Below, piece after piece: positions 8,719-18,750 of a stretch of 26,556 nucleotides of DNA (its first letter is position 1; every line of letters begins with the position of its first letter). A program made the position numbers and the translations under genes. Source of the DNA: Nemertoderma westbladi (lineage: Eukaryota; Xenacoelomorpha; Nemertodermatida; Nemertodermatidae); NCBI GenBank assembly GCA_032718475.1, contig JAUCBJ010006366.1:1-26556 (forward strand), written 5' to 3'. A model generated the notes under the pieces. That model worked only from the letters and a program-made list of their open reading frames with translations. It had not been told where the DNA came from and searched no databases.

Positions 8719-9250
8719 GTTTCCCAACAGTGATAGGAGGTTCTTTCTTCTCATATCCAATCGATGGCAATTCATTTACGAAATCGCTGCTGGTTTTAGC
8801 GGATTCACCCAACGGTTCAGGTGGCGTGGTAGGTGGTTCAGGTGGCGTTGTAGGGGGTTCAGGTGTCGTTGTTGGCGGTTCAGGTGGCGTTGTCGGTGGT
8901 TCAGGTGGCGTTGTTGGCGGTTCAGGTGGGGTCGTCGGTGGTTCAGGTGGCGTTGTTGGCGGTTCAGGTGGCGTTGTTGTTACTGGATACAAGGGAAGTA
9001 AGTAACCGGGTGGTGGTGTGAACGAACCATCAAGAACTGCCGAACACGTGTACGGACAGCATTGCATACATATATAACAAGTAATCAAGGGTTCGTGACA
9101 GGTGGATGGTTCGTAGAAACCTTCGGTTATAACGGCTGAGTTGCACGAGAAACTGCAGACGGTAATACAAACAATGCAATCATGGGCAGAATAAACCAAC
9201 TTATAACCAATGTTAATAAATATAACCATTAAAATTATTGAAGGTTTCAT
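8719..9250 (-). CDS. Receptor exon 1: signal peptide, Cys-rich domain and TTPPEPP repeats
   Basis: From the ATG at 9250 this encodes a hydrophobic signal peptide (MKPSIILMVIFINIGYKLVYS). A domain with ten cysteines follows (25, 28, 32, 36, 51, 58, 61, 64, 65, 69), then eight heptads TTPPEPP (about 92-147; one is TTTPEPP, the last TTPPEPL), then SDFVNELPSIGYEKKEPPITVGK. Read unspliced, the ORF stops two codons later at 8711. A strong donor AAAC|GTATGT at 8718 is phase 1 and joins exon 2, creating ...VGK-L-EVDVSI. The resulting GYEKK..PP..V..LEVDVSI resembles the pre-strand segment of Cys-loop receptors, so I assign it to the same gene. The cysteine pattern matches no domain I recognise. The alternative is a separate 179-residue secreted protein ending at 8711. 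Confidence 0.75.
8814..8981 (-). repeat. 21-bp coding minisatellite (TTPPEPP x 8)
   Basis: Eight exact 21-bp units begin at 8814, 8835, 8856, 8877, 8898, 8919, 8940 and 8961. The unit length preserves the frame. On the minus strand it encodes a Pro/Thr/Glu heptad, which would form an extended, probably O-glycosylated stalk. The opposite strand encodes Gly/Val-rich repeats that I consider antisense shadow. Confidence 0.95.
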
Positions 9251-9514
9251 ATCAACTTTTTATAACAATATTTACTTCTTATTGCCAAATGCGCCTTATC
9301 GCAATATTTAAAATTATATTTGCATCTTATCGTAAAATCAGAGTTATTCACTCTTCACACGACTTATCATGTAAAAAAATATATTTGTTTCCTCTAGATA
9401 ATAGACCTACAACTGACTTGCTCCCTGCTTCTTGCCATCGGAACGAGCGACGGCGCAAAAGCGCCGGAAGTAGCAAGTATCGTCTGGATATCAACACTTT
9501 AGTAGTTCGATTTG
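9251..9514 (-). promoter_or_regulatory. Presumed 5' UTR/promoter of the receptor gene
   Basis: This is the only unique sequence between the receptor start codon and the 3.9-kb satellite upstream. A TATAAAA on the minus strand (about 9258-9264) lies too near the ATG to be a core promoter in the usual position. No other element is recognised. Any longer promoter would be inside or beyond the satellite. Confidence 0.35.
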
Positions 9515-12500
9515 GAGTCAGTTCGAGTGTCAATATGGTTAGAGAGTCGGTACTCAAACAGTTCGAGTGTCAATATGGTTAGAGAGTCGGTACTCAAACA
9601 GTTCGAGTGTCAATATGGTTAGAAAGTCGGTACTCAAACAGTTCGAGTGTCAATATGGTTAGAGAGTCGGTACTCAAACAGTTCGAGTGTCAATATGGTT
9701 AGAGAGTCGGTACTCAAACAGTTCGAGTGTCAATATGGTTAGAGAGTCGGTACTCAAACAGTTCGAGTGTCAATATGGTTAGAGAGTCGGTACTCAAACA
9801 GTTCGAGTGTCAATATGGTTAGAGAGTCGGTTCTCAAACAGTTCGAGTGTCAATATGGTTAGAGAGTCGGTACTCAAACAGTTCGAGTGTCAATATGGTT
9901 AGAGAGTCGGTACTCAAACAGTTCGAGTGTCAATATGGTTAGAGAGTCGGTACTCAAACAGTTCGAGTGTCAATATGGTTAGAGAGTCGGTACTCAAACA
10001 GTTCGAGTGTCAATATGGTTAGAGAGTCGGTTCTCAAACAGTTCGAGTGTCAATATGGTTAGAGAGTCGGTACTCAAACAGTTCGAGTGTCAATATGGTT
10101 AGAGAGTCGGTACTCAAACAGTTCGAGTGTCAATATGGTTAGAGAGTCGGTACTCAAACAGTTCGAGTGTCAATATGGTTAGAGAGTCGGTACTCAAACA
10201 GTTCGAGTGTCAATATGGTTAGAGAGTCGGTACTCAAACAGTTCGAGTGTCAATATGGTTAGAGAGTCGGTACTCAAACAGTTCGAGTGTCAATATGGTT
10301 AAGAGTCGGTACTCAAACAGTTCGAGTGTCAATATGGTTAGAGAGTCGGTACTCAAACAGTTCGAGTGTCAATATGGTTAGAGAGTCGGTACTCAAACAG
10401 TTCGAGTGTCAATATGGTTAGAGAGTCGGTACTCAAACAGTTCGAGTGTCAATATGGTTAGAGAGTCGGTACTCAAACAGTTCGAGTGTCAATATGGTTA
10501 GAGAGTCGGTACTCAAACAGTTCGAGTGTCAATATGGTTAAGAGTCGGTACTCAAACAGTTCGAGTGTCAATATGGTTAAGAGTCGGTACTCAAACAGTT
10601 CGAGTGTCAATATGGTTAAGAGTCGGTACTCAAACAGTTCGAGTGTCAATATGGTTAGAGAGTCGGTACTCAAACAGTTCGAGTGTCAATATGGTTAGAG
10701 AGTCGGTTCTCAAACAGTTCGAGTGTCAATATGGTTAGAGAGTCGGTACTCAAACAGTTCGAGTGTCAATATGGTTAGAGAGTCGGTACTCAAACAGTTC
10801 GAGTGTCAATATGGTTAGAGAGTCGGTACTCAAACAGTTCGAGTGTCAATATGGTTAGAGAGTCGGTACTCAAACAGTTCGAGTGTCAATATGGTTAGAG
10901 AGTCGGTACTCAAACAGTTCGAGTGTCAATATGGTTAGAGAGTCGGTACTCAAACAGTTCGAGTGTCAATATGGTTAGAGAGTCGGTACTCAAACAGTTC
11001 GAGTGTCAATATGGTTAGAGAGTCGGTACTCAAACAGTTCGAGTGTCAATATGGTTAGAGAGTCGGTACTCAAACAGTTCGAGTGTCAATATGGTTAGAG
11101 AGTCGGTACTCAAACAGTTCGAGTGTCAATATGGTTAGAGAGTCGGTACTCAAACAGTTCGAGTGTCAATATGGTTAGAGAGTCGGTACTCAAACAGTTC
11201 GAGTGTCAATATGGTTAAGAGTCGGTACTCAAACAGTTCGAGTGTCAATATGGTTAGAGAGTCGGTACTCAAACAGTTCGAGTGTCAATATGGTTAGAGA
11301 GTCGGTACTCAAACAGTTCGAGTGTCAATATGGTTAGAGAGTCGGTACTCAAACAGTTCGAGTGTCAATATGGTTAGAGAGTCGGTACTCAAACAGTTCG
11401 AGTGTCAATATGGTTAGAGAGTCGGTACTCAAACAGTTCGAGTGTCAATATGGTTAAGAGTCGGTACTCAAACAGTTCGAGTGTCAATATGGTTAGAGAG
11501 TCGGTACTCAAACAGTTCGAGTGTCAATATGGTTAAGAGTCGGTACTCAAACAGTTCGAGTGTCAATATGGTTAGAGAGTCGGTACTCAAACAGTTCGAG
11601 TGTCAATATGGTTAGAGAGTCGGTACTCAAACAGTTCGAGTGTCAATATGGTTAGAGAGTCGGTACTCAAACAGTTCGAGTGTCAATATGGTTAGAGAGT
11701 CGGTACTCAAACAGTTCGAGTGTCAATATGGTTAAGAGTCGGTACTCAAACAGTTCGAGTGTCAATATGGTTAGAGAGTCGGTACTCAAACAGTTCGAGT
11801 GTCAATATGGTTAGAGAGTCGGTACTCAAACAGTTCGAGTGTCAATATGGTTAGAGAGTCGGTACTCAAACAGTTCGAGTGTCAATATGGTTAGAGAGTC
11901 GGTACTCAAACAGTTCGAGTGTCAATATGGTTAAGAGTCGGTACTCAAACAGTTCGAGTGTCAATATGGTTAGAGAGTCGGTACTCAAACAGTTCGAGTG
12001 TCAATATGGTTAGAGAGTCGGTACTCAAACAGTTCGAGTGTCAATATGGTTAGAGAGTCGGTACTCAAACAGTTCGAGTGTCAATATGGTTAGAGAGTCG
12101 GTACTCAAACAGTTCGAGTGTCAATATGGTTAGAGAGTCGGTACTCAAACAGTTCGAGTGTCAATATGGTTAGAGAGTCGGTACTCAAACAGTTCGAGTG
12201 TCAATATGGTTAGAGAGTCGGTACTCAAACAGTTCGAGTGTCAATATGGTTAGAGAGTCGGTACTCAAACAGTTCGAGTGTCAATATGGTTAGAGAGTCG
12301 GTACTCAAACAGTTCGAGTGTCAATATGGTTAGAGAGTCGGTACTCAAACAGTTCGAGTGTCAATATGGTTAGAGAGTCGGTACTCAAACAGTTCGAGTG
12401 TCAATATGGTTAGAGAGTCGGTACTCAAACAGTTCGAGTGTCAATATGGTTAGAGAGTCGGTACTCAAACAGTTCGAGTGTCAATATGGTTAGAGAGTCG

Positions 12501-13390
12501 GTACTCAAACAGTTCGAGTGTCAATATGGTTAGAGAGTCGGTACTCAAACAGTTCGAGTGTCAATATGGTTAGAGAGTCGGTACTCAAACAGTTCGAGTG
12601 TCAATATGGTTAGAGAGTCGGTACTCAAACAGTTCGAGTGTCAATATGGTTAGAGAGTCGGTACTCAAACAGTTCGAGTGTCAATATGGTTAGAGAGTCG
12701 GTACTCAAACAGTTCGAGTGTCAATATGGTTAGAGAGTCGGTACTCAAACAGTTCGAGTGTCAATATGGTTAGAGAGTCGGTACTCAAACAGTTCGAGTG
12801 TCAATATGGTTAGAGAGTCGGTACTCAAACAGTTCGAGTGTCAATATGGTTAGAGAGTCGGTACTCAAACAGTTCGAGTGTCAATATGGTTAGAGAGTCG
12901 GTACTCAAACAGTTCGAGTGTCAATATGGTTAGAGAGTCGGTACTCAAACAGTTCGAGTGTCAATATGGTTAGAGAGTCGGTACTCAAACAGTTCGAGTG
13001 TCAATATGGTTAGAGAGTCGGTACTCAAACAGTTCGAGTGTCAATATGGATAGAGAGTCGGTACTCAAACAGTTCGAGTGTCAATATGGTTAGAGAGTCG
13101 GTACTCAAACAGTTCGAGTGTCAATATGGTTAGAGAGTCGGTACTCAAACAGTTCGAGTGTCAATATGGTTAAGAGTCGGTACTCAAACAGTTCGAGTGT
13201 CAATATGGTTAGAGAGTCGGTACTCAAACAGTTCGAGTGTCAATATGGTTAGAGAGTCGGTACTCAAACAGTTCGAGTGTCAATATGGTTAGAGAGTCGG
13301 TACTCAAACAGTTCGAGTGTCAATATGGTTAGAAAGTCGGTACTCAAACAGTTCGAGTGTCAATATGGTTAGAGAGTCGGTACTCAAACA
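9515..13390. repeat. 40-bp satellite array, about 97 copies
   Basis: About 97 nearly identical units run here, with landmarks GTTCGAGTGTCAATATGG and GAGTCGGTACTCAAACA. Units of 39 bp (TTAAGAGTCGG instead of TTAGAGAGTCGG) occur at about 10300, 10540, 10580, 10617, 11216, 11453, 11533, 11732, 11931 and 13171. Rare point variants (GGTTCTCAAA) recur at about 9830, 10030 and 10706. Each unit holds the imperfect inverted repeat GAGT-CGGT-ACTC. The sequence is unrelated to the 40-bp array at 6798-8450 despite equal length. ORFs here are artefacts. Very low divergence indicates recent expansion or strong homogenisation. Confidence 0.97.
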
Positions 13391-13529
13391 TGAAGATCGT
13401 GAGTTCGAGTATGATCATCCCAGTTTTCTTTAATCTGTTAAAGTAACTAGCTTCGGCGCACCCAGCTGTAATGGGAACCAAAAATGGCAATTTTTGTTTT
13501 GAATTGGAGAATATTTTAGGCTCGATAGG
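13391..13529 (-). mobile_element. Possible SINE remnant between satellites
   Basis: On the minus strand the sequence contains GGTTCCCATTACAGCTGGGTG and, at its other end, TCGAACTCACGATC, which looks like a degraded B box. Similar words (TTGGTTCCCATTTATCGACC) recur on the plus strand at about 15718 beyond the next array. This combination is reminiscent of widespread metazoan SINE families, but the match is from memory and partial. Confidence 0.35.
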
Positions 13530-15712
13530 CCAAGGAATCACTGTTCACCACCATGGATGATCTTCCACAGTAAACCCTTCCACTCTGTTTCCTAAAGGAA
13601 TGCCTGTTCACCACCATGGATGCTCTTCCACAGTAAACCCTTCCACTCTGTTTCCTAAAGGAATGCCTGTTCACCGCCATGGGTGATCTTCCACAGTAAA
13701 CCCTTCCACTCTGTTTCCCAATGAAATGCCTGCTCTGATTTTCCACAGTAAACCCTTCCACTCTGTTTCCTAAAATAATGTCTATTCACCACCACGGTTT
13801 ATCTTCCATAGTAAACCCTTCCACTCTGTTTCCCAAAGTAATGCCTGTTCACCACCTTGAGTGATTTTCGACAGTAAACCCTTCCACTCTGTTTCCTAAA
13901 GGAATGCCTGTTCACCACCATGGGTGATCTTCCACAGTAAACCCTTCCACTCTGCTTCCTAAAGAAATGTCTGTTCACCACAATGGGAAATCTTCCACAG
14001 TAAACCCTTACACACTCCTAAAGGAATACCTGTTCACCACCATGGGTGATATTCCACATTAAACCCTTCCACTCTGTTTCCCAATGGAATGCCTGCTCTG
14101 ATTTTCCACAGTAAACCCTTCCACTCTATTTCCTAAAAGAATGCCTGTTCACCACCACGGTTTATCTTCCACAGTAAACCCTTCCACTCTGTTTCCTAAA
14201 GGAATGTCTGTTCACCACCTTGGGTGATTATCCACAGTAAACCCTTCCACTATGCTTCCTAAAGGAATGCCTGTTCACCGCCATGGGTAATCTTCCACAC
14301 TAAATCCTTCCACTATGTTTCCTAAAGGAATGTCTGTTCACTACAATGGGAAATCTTCCACAGTAAACCCTTACACTCTGTTTCCTAAAGGAATACCTGT
14401 TCACCACCATGGGTGATATTCCACATTAAACCCTTCCACTCTGTTTCCTAAAGGAATGCCTGTTCACCGCCATGGGTGATCTTCCACAGCAAACCCTTCC
14501 ACTCTGTTTCCTAAAGGAATACCTGTTCACCACCATGGGTGATATTCCACATTAAACCCTTCCACTCTGTTTCCTAAAGGAATTCCTGTTCACCACCATT
14601 GATGATCTTCCACAGTAAACCCTTCCACTCTGTTTCCTAAAAGAATGCCTGTTCACCACCACGGTTTATCTTCCACAGTAAACCCTTCCACTCTGTTTCC
14701 TAAAGGAATGTCTGTTCACCACCTTGGGTGATTATCCACAGTAAACCCTTCCACTATGCTTCCTAAAGGAATGCCTGTTCACCGCCATGGGTAATCTTCC
14801 ACAGTAAATCCTTCCACTATGTTTCCTAAAGGAATGTCTGTTCACTACAATGGGAAATCTTCCACAGTAAACCCTTACACTCTGTTTCCTAAAGGAATAC
14901 CTGTTCACCACCATGGGTGATATTCCACATTAAACCCTTCCACTCTGTTTCCTAAAGGAATGCCTGTTCACCACCATGGATGATCTTCCACGGTAAACCC
15001 TTCCACTCTGTTTCCTAAAGGAATGCCTGTTCGCCGCCATGGGTGATCTTCCACAGCAAACCCTTCCACTCTGTTTCCTAAAGGAATGCCTGTTCGCCGC
15101 CATGGGTGATCTTCCACAGCAAACCCTTCCACTCTGTTTCCTAAAGGAATGCCTGTTCAACACCATGGATGATCTTCCACGGTAAACCCTTCCACTCTGT
15201 TTCCTAAAGGAATGCCTGTTCGCCGCCATGGGTGATCTTCCACAGCAAACCCTTCCACTCTGTTTCCTAAAGGAATGCCTGTTCACCACCATGGATGATC
15301 TTCCACGGTAAACCCTTCCACTCTGTTTCCTAAAGGAATGCCTGTTCGCCGCCATGGGTGATCTTCCACAGCAAACCCTTCCACTCTGTTTCCTAAAGGA
15401 ATGCCTGTTCAACACCATGGATGATCTTCCACGGTAAACCCTTCCACTCTGTTTCCTAAAGGAATGCCTGTTCGCCGCCATGGGTGATCTTCCACAGCAA
15501 ACCCTTCCACTCTGTTTCCTAAAGGAATGCCTGTTCACCACCATGGATGATCTTCCACGGTAAACCCTTCCACTCTGTTTCCTAAAGGAATGCCTGTTCG
15601 CCGCCATGGGTGATCTTCCACAGCAAACCCTTCCACTCTGTTTCCTAAAGGAATGCCTGTTCAACACCATGGGTGATCCTCCACAGTAAACCCTACCACT
15701 CTGTTTCCCAAG
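13530..15712. repeat. 63-bp satellite array, about 34 copies
   Basis: The unit has landmarks CTGTTTCCTAAAGGAATGCC, TGTTCACCACCATGG and TGATCTTCCACAGTAAACCC. Being 63 bp (21 codons), it keeps the minus strand open for up to 269 codons (14930-15739), with repeats such as KQSGRVYCGRS and MVVNRHSFR. The right third (about 14980-15660) is a higher-order array in which two unit types alternate (GCCGCCATGGGTGATC versus ACCATGGATGATC, a 126-bp dimer). The left part is more diverged. Coding is unlikely because several units elsewhere break the frame and there is no start context or splice evidence. Confidence 0.95.
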
Positions 15713-15777
15713 TTGCCTTGGTTCCCATTTATCGACCACTGAAGGATGAAAGCCAGGGTTGGGCTAGGCTGCAGCAT

Positions 15778-17467
15778 TTAAGGGGGCGGTACACCACCTA
15801 AGCGCATTTTTTACAAAAATCATTGTCGTGTGCTTCAACATTGTCAAGTATTTTCGAAAATTGGCACAATTAGAGTTGGGTTGTAGATACAACTTTTGGC
15901 AAAAAAATTTTTTCGAATTAACTATTTATAATAATTTAATAATAGTTAATATTAATAAATATTGACTATATTACAAAACCTATCTACATATTTATTTATA
16001 ATTATTTTCGCTCGAAATTTGGTGTGCATATTCTCCAAGTCATGATAAACAGAAATTGTGGTCAAATTTTTAAAATTTTGTTTTGATTTTTTTTTATAGC
16101 CAATCAAAAATTACTTTTCATTTTGAACGAAAAAATCACGAAATTTCGACATTTAACATTGAATAAAAAACGAACGAAGCTAAAAAAAAAAAATTTGACC
16201 ACAATTTCTAAAGAGTGCGTCGGTCTGGAGATACTTTCCAAATTTCAGCTCAATTCATTGAAAATTGGCGGACTAGATACATTTTTGAGGTCAAAAAATG
16301 ACATTCTGAGAAAAATGAGGTTAAAGTTTTAACCCTTTCGGTACCTAACTGTAAATTATTCAAACCCCCAAGTGCCCAACTCTAATTCATGAATTATTCT
16401 GAAGTCTGTCAGTATTTCTGTCTGTTTGTCTGTCAAGACTTTAGAAAGAATAAAATCTACTAACATTCTCGCTATGGGGGTTTTCCTTGTCAAGGATTTC
16501 ATTTCCGCTGTCAGTTTTCACTTTGACCCTATCCAGACTGTCTGTCGGTCTGTCTGTCGGTCTGTCTTTCAGTCTGTCCGTCAAAACTATAAGGAAACAC
16601 ATTAGCTAATTAAAATTCTCGCTATGGGGGTTTTCCTGGACAAGGATTTCATTTCCGCTGTCAGTTTTCACTTTTGACCCTATGCAGACTGTCTGTCGGT
16701 CTGTTGGTCTGTCTGTCTGTCAGTCTGTCCGTCGAAAATATAAGGAATCACATTAGCTAATTAAAATTCTCTCTATGGGGGTTTTCCTGGTCAAGGATTT
16801 CATTTCCGCTGTCAGTTTTCACTTTTGACCCTATCCAGACTGTCTGTCGGTCTGTCGGTCTGTCTGTCAGTCTGTCCGTCAAAAGTATAAGGAATCACAT
16901 TAGCTAATTAAAATTCTCTCTATGGGGGTTTTCCTGGTCAAGGATTTCATTTCCGCTGTCAGTTTTCACTTTTGACCCTATCCAGACTGTCTGTCGGTCT
17001 GTCTGTCAGTCTGTCCGTCAAAAGTATAAGGAATCACATTAGCTAATTAAAATTCTCTCTATTGGGGTTTTCCTGGTCAAGGATTTCATTTCCGCTGTCA
17101 GTTTTCACTTTTGACCCTATCCAGACTGTCTGTCGGTCTGTCGGTCTGTCTGTCAGTCTGTCCGTCAAAAGTATAAGGAATCACATTAGCTAATTAAAAT
17201 TCTCTCTATGGGGGTTTTCCTGGTCAAGGATTTCATTTCCGCTGTCAGTTTTCACTTTTGACCCTATCCAGACTGTCTGTCGGTCTGTTGGTCTGTCTGT
17301 CAGTCTGTCCGTCAACATGGTCTCAGTTAAAGACGTATAACTCGAGATCCAATCGAGATATGACAAAACCGATTTCAGATTCGGAATCTACATAAAATTT
17401 CACACAATATTTGGCAAAAAAATTTTTTTTCAATTTTTTGACACCAGGTGGTGTACCGCCCCCTTAA
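15778..17467. mobile_element. Non-autonomous TTAA-type DNA transposon with 18-bp TIRs
   Basis: GGGGGCGGTACACCACCT at 15782-15799 is matched exactly in inverse by AGGTGGTGTACCGCCCCC at 17446-17463. TTAA flanks both ends (15778-15781 and 17464-17467), as expected of a target-site duplication of piggyBac- or Kolobok-like transposases. Both subterminal regions carry TTGGCAAAAAAATTTTTT. An internal hairpin pairs AGAAATTGTGGTCAAATTT (about 16051) with AAATTTGACCACAATTTCT (about 16191). No transposase ORF is present; a small Lys-rich ORF (16123-16332) looks random. The internal 147-bp array fills about half of the element. Confidence 0.85.
16385..17315. repeat. Internal tandem repeat of 139-151 bp in the transposon, about 6 units
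   Basis: CTATGGGGGTTTTCCTGG-like landmarks recur at 16472, 16622, 16773, 16920, 17059 and 17206. Unit lengths differ mostly because of an internal TCTG/TCGG microsatellite (GTCTGTCGGTCTGTC). Each unit also has TTTCCGCTGTCAGTTTTCAC and CACATTAGCTAATTAAAATT. Units become more alike from left to right, suggesting recent duplication on the right side. Confidence 0.93.
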
Positions 17468-18750
17468 AGCACTGTGCCAAAACATTTTTTATTTTTATGT
17501 GAAAGATAATACTATAATTATGGGTGAGAATAACATATAGTGGCGGACATTGATCCCAATTTAAAAAGGTGATCTCGCTCTACCGTAAATTGGTCGCATA
17601 TAAAATTAAGTTTTGTTTATGGTTTTGGTTATAAAACACAAACACTGTAATTTGCACCTTTTCCTTAATATTTTAAATTCTTCTAAATTATTTTAAATTT
17701 AATTACGTATTCAACACAATAAACAGATATTTGTGGTCATTTTGAGCAATTAACTTCCTATAAATATTCAATTTTGTGTAAACGTATTTCAACATTAAGG
17801 TATGTGCAGGAAGTATAAAATTACGTGCCAAAAAATATATTCAGTAAATTTACAGTTAAAAATATGGAACAACAGAAATGTCTATCACATCTAGGCGTTG
17901 CATGGGAAAAAAGTTTAGTGTACAAATTCTACCAAAAAATGCACGAATTATAATTTATTTAAAATGATATTTGGTCGGACGTAAAAATACATTTATCAAG
18001 ATAATTGCCGGAAAATTAGAAATCGAAATGCAGCAATTTCATTGGTCAAAAGTTTATGATAATATGAAATGAGAGTTTCTAGGTGACCATTCATTGGCAT
18101 TGAGATTATATGAGATTTTGAAGGGTTATTATATTGATTTCTGCGACTTTGGTGCCTATTAACTTTGACGGAACCAACAATAGGGTTACGCAATAAATCC
18201 TGGAAATTCTCACGAAGTTAAACAGAGATTATATGGCTGACAATGGGGGTGGAGAAATTCATTAGGAGACAGGATTAACTAATACTGGGTGAGTACACCC
18301 CAAACAGAAGCGAAATCAATATTATATACTTAATTATTTCTTAGCCAGTATTCAGCTGCATTGTGTCGAGTCGACCAGAGTAAATTCGGGGTCGGGGGGA
18401 GTGGAGGTAATACTGAGTACACGCAAAATTTAACAATTTATAAAAAAATACGATTCTGAAAAAGGATTCCAATTTTTCACTCAATAAAAATCAGTAAACA
18501 AATAATTCGGAAAAAAATGCCCTAATCTTGTGTAATAATATAATAATAATTGAACTTTTTGTTTATAATATTTGGGGGAAAAGGCAAATGTCACGACGTG
18601 ATATTTGGAGATGATTTATTTTGAATCATTAATTATATGAGTAATGTGTCATTCATGTTCATCAGTCGTGTGAGTCGTGCATGTTAGGATCCTTGTTGGA
18701 TCCGTTAGGATCCTTGTTGAGGTAAGAATAAGTTGTTAGGTCCCGTAGTA
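17468..18750. other. AT-rich intergenic DNA with no recognised gene
   Basis: The longest ORF (17996-18193, minus, 65 codons) resembles nothing I know. Near the right edge (about 18685-18717) the word GTTAGGATCCTTGTTG occurs twice around a third GGATCC. I see no RNA gene, transposon end or exon. Confidence 0.5.

Noticed and set aside
8663-9005. Plus-strand Gly/Val-rich ORF followed by GTAAGTAA
   Set aside because: The opposite strand has a signal peptide, cysteine pattern and phase-compatible donor into a receptor exon; the plus strand shows only the complement of the TTPPEPP repeat.
6786-13390. CRISPR-like regularity of the 40-bp arrays
   Set aside because: The repeats are directly adjacent, without unique spacers, in a eukaryotic context; these are minisatellites.
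14930-15739. 269-codon minus-strand ORF with a 21-residue repeat
   Set aside because: The frame stays open only because the satellite unit is 63 bp; there is no splice, promoter or domain evidence, and more diverged units break the frame.
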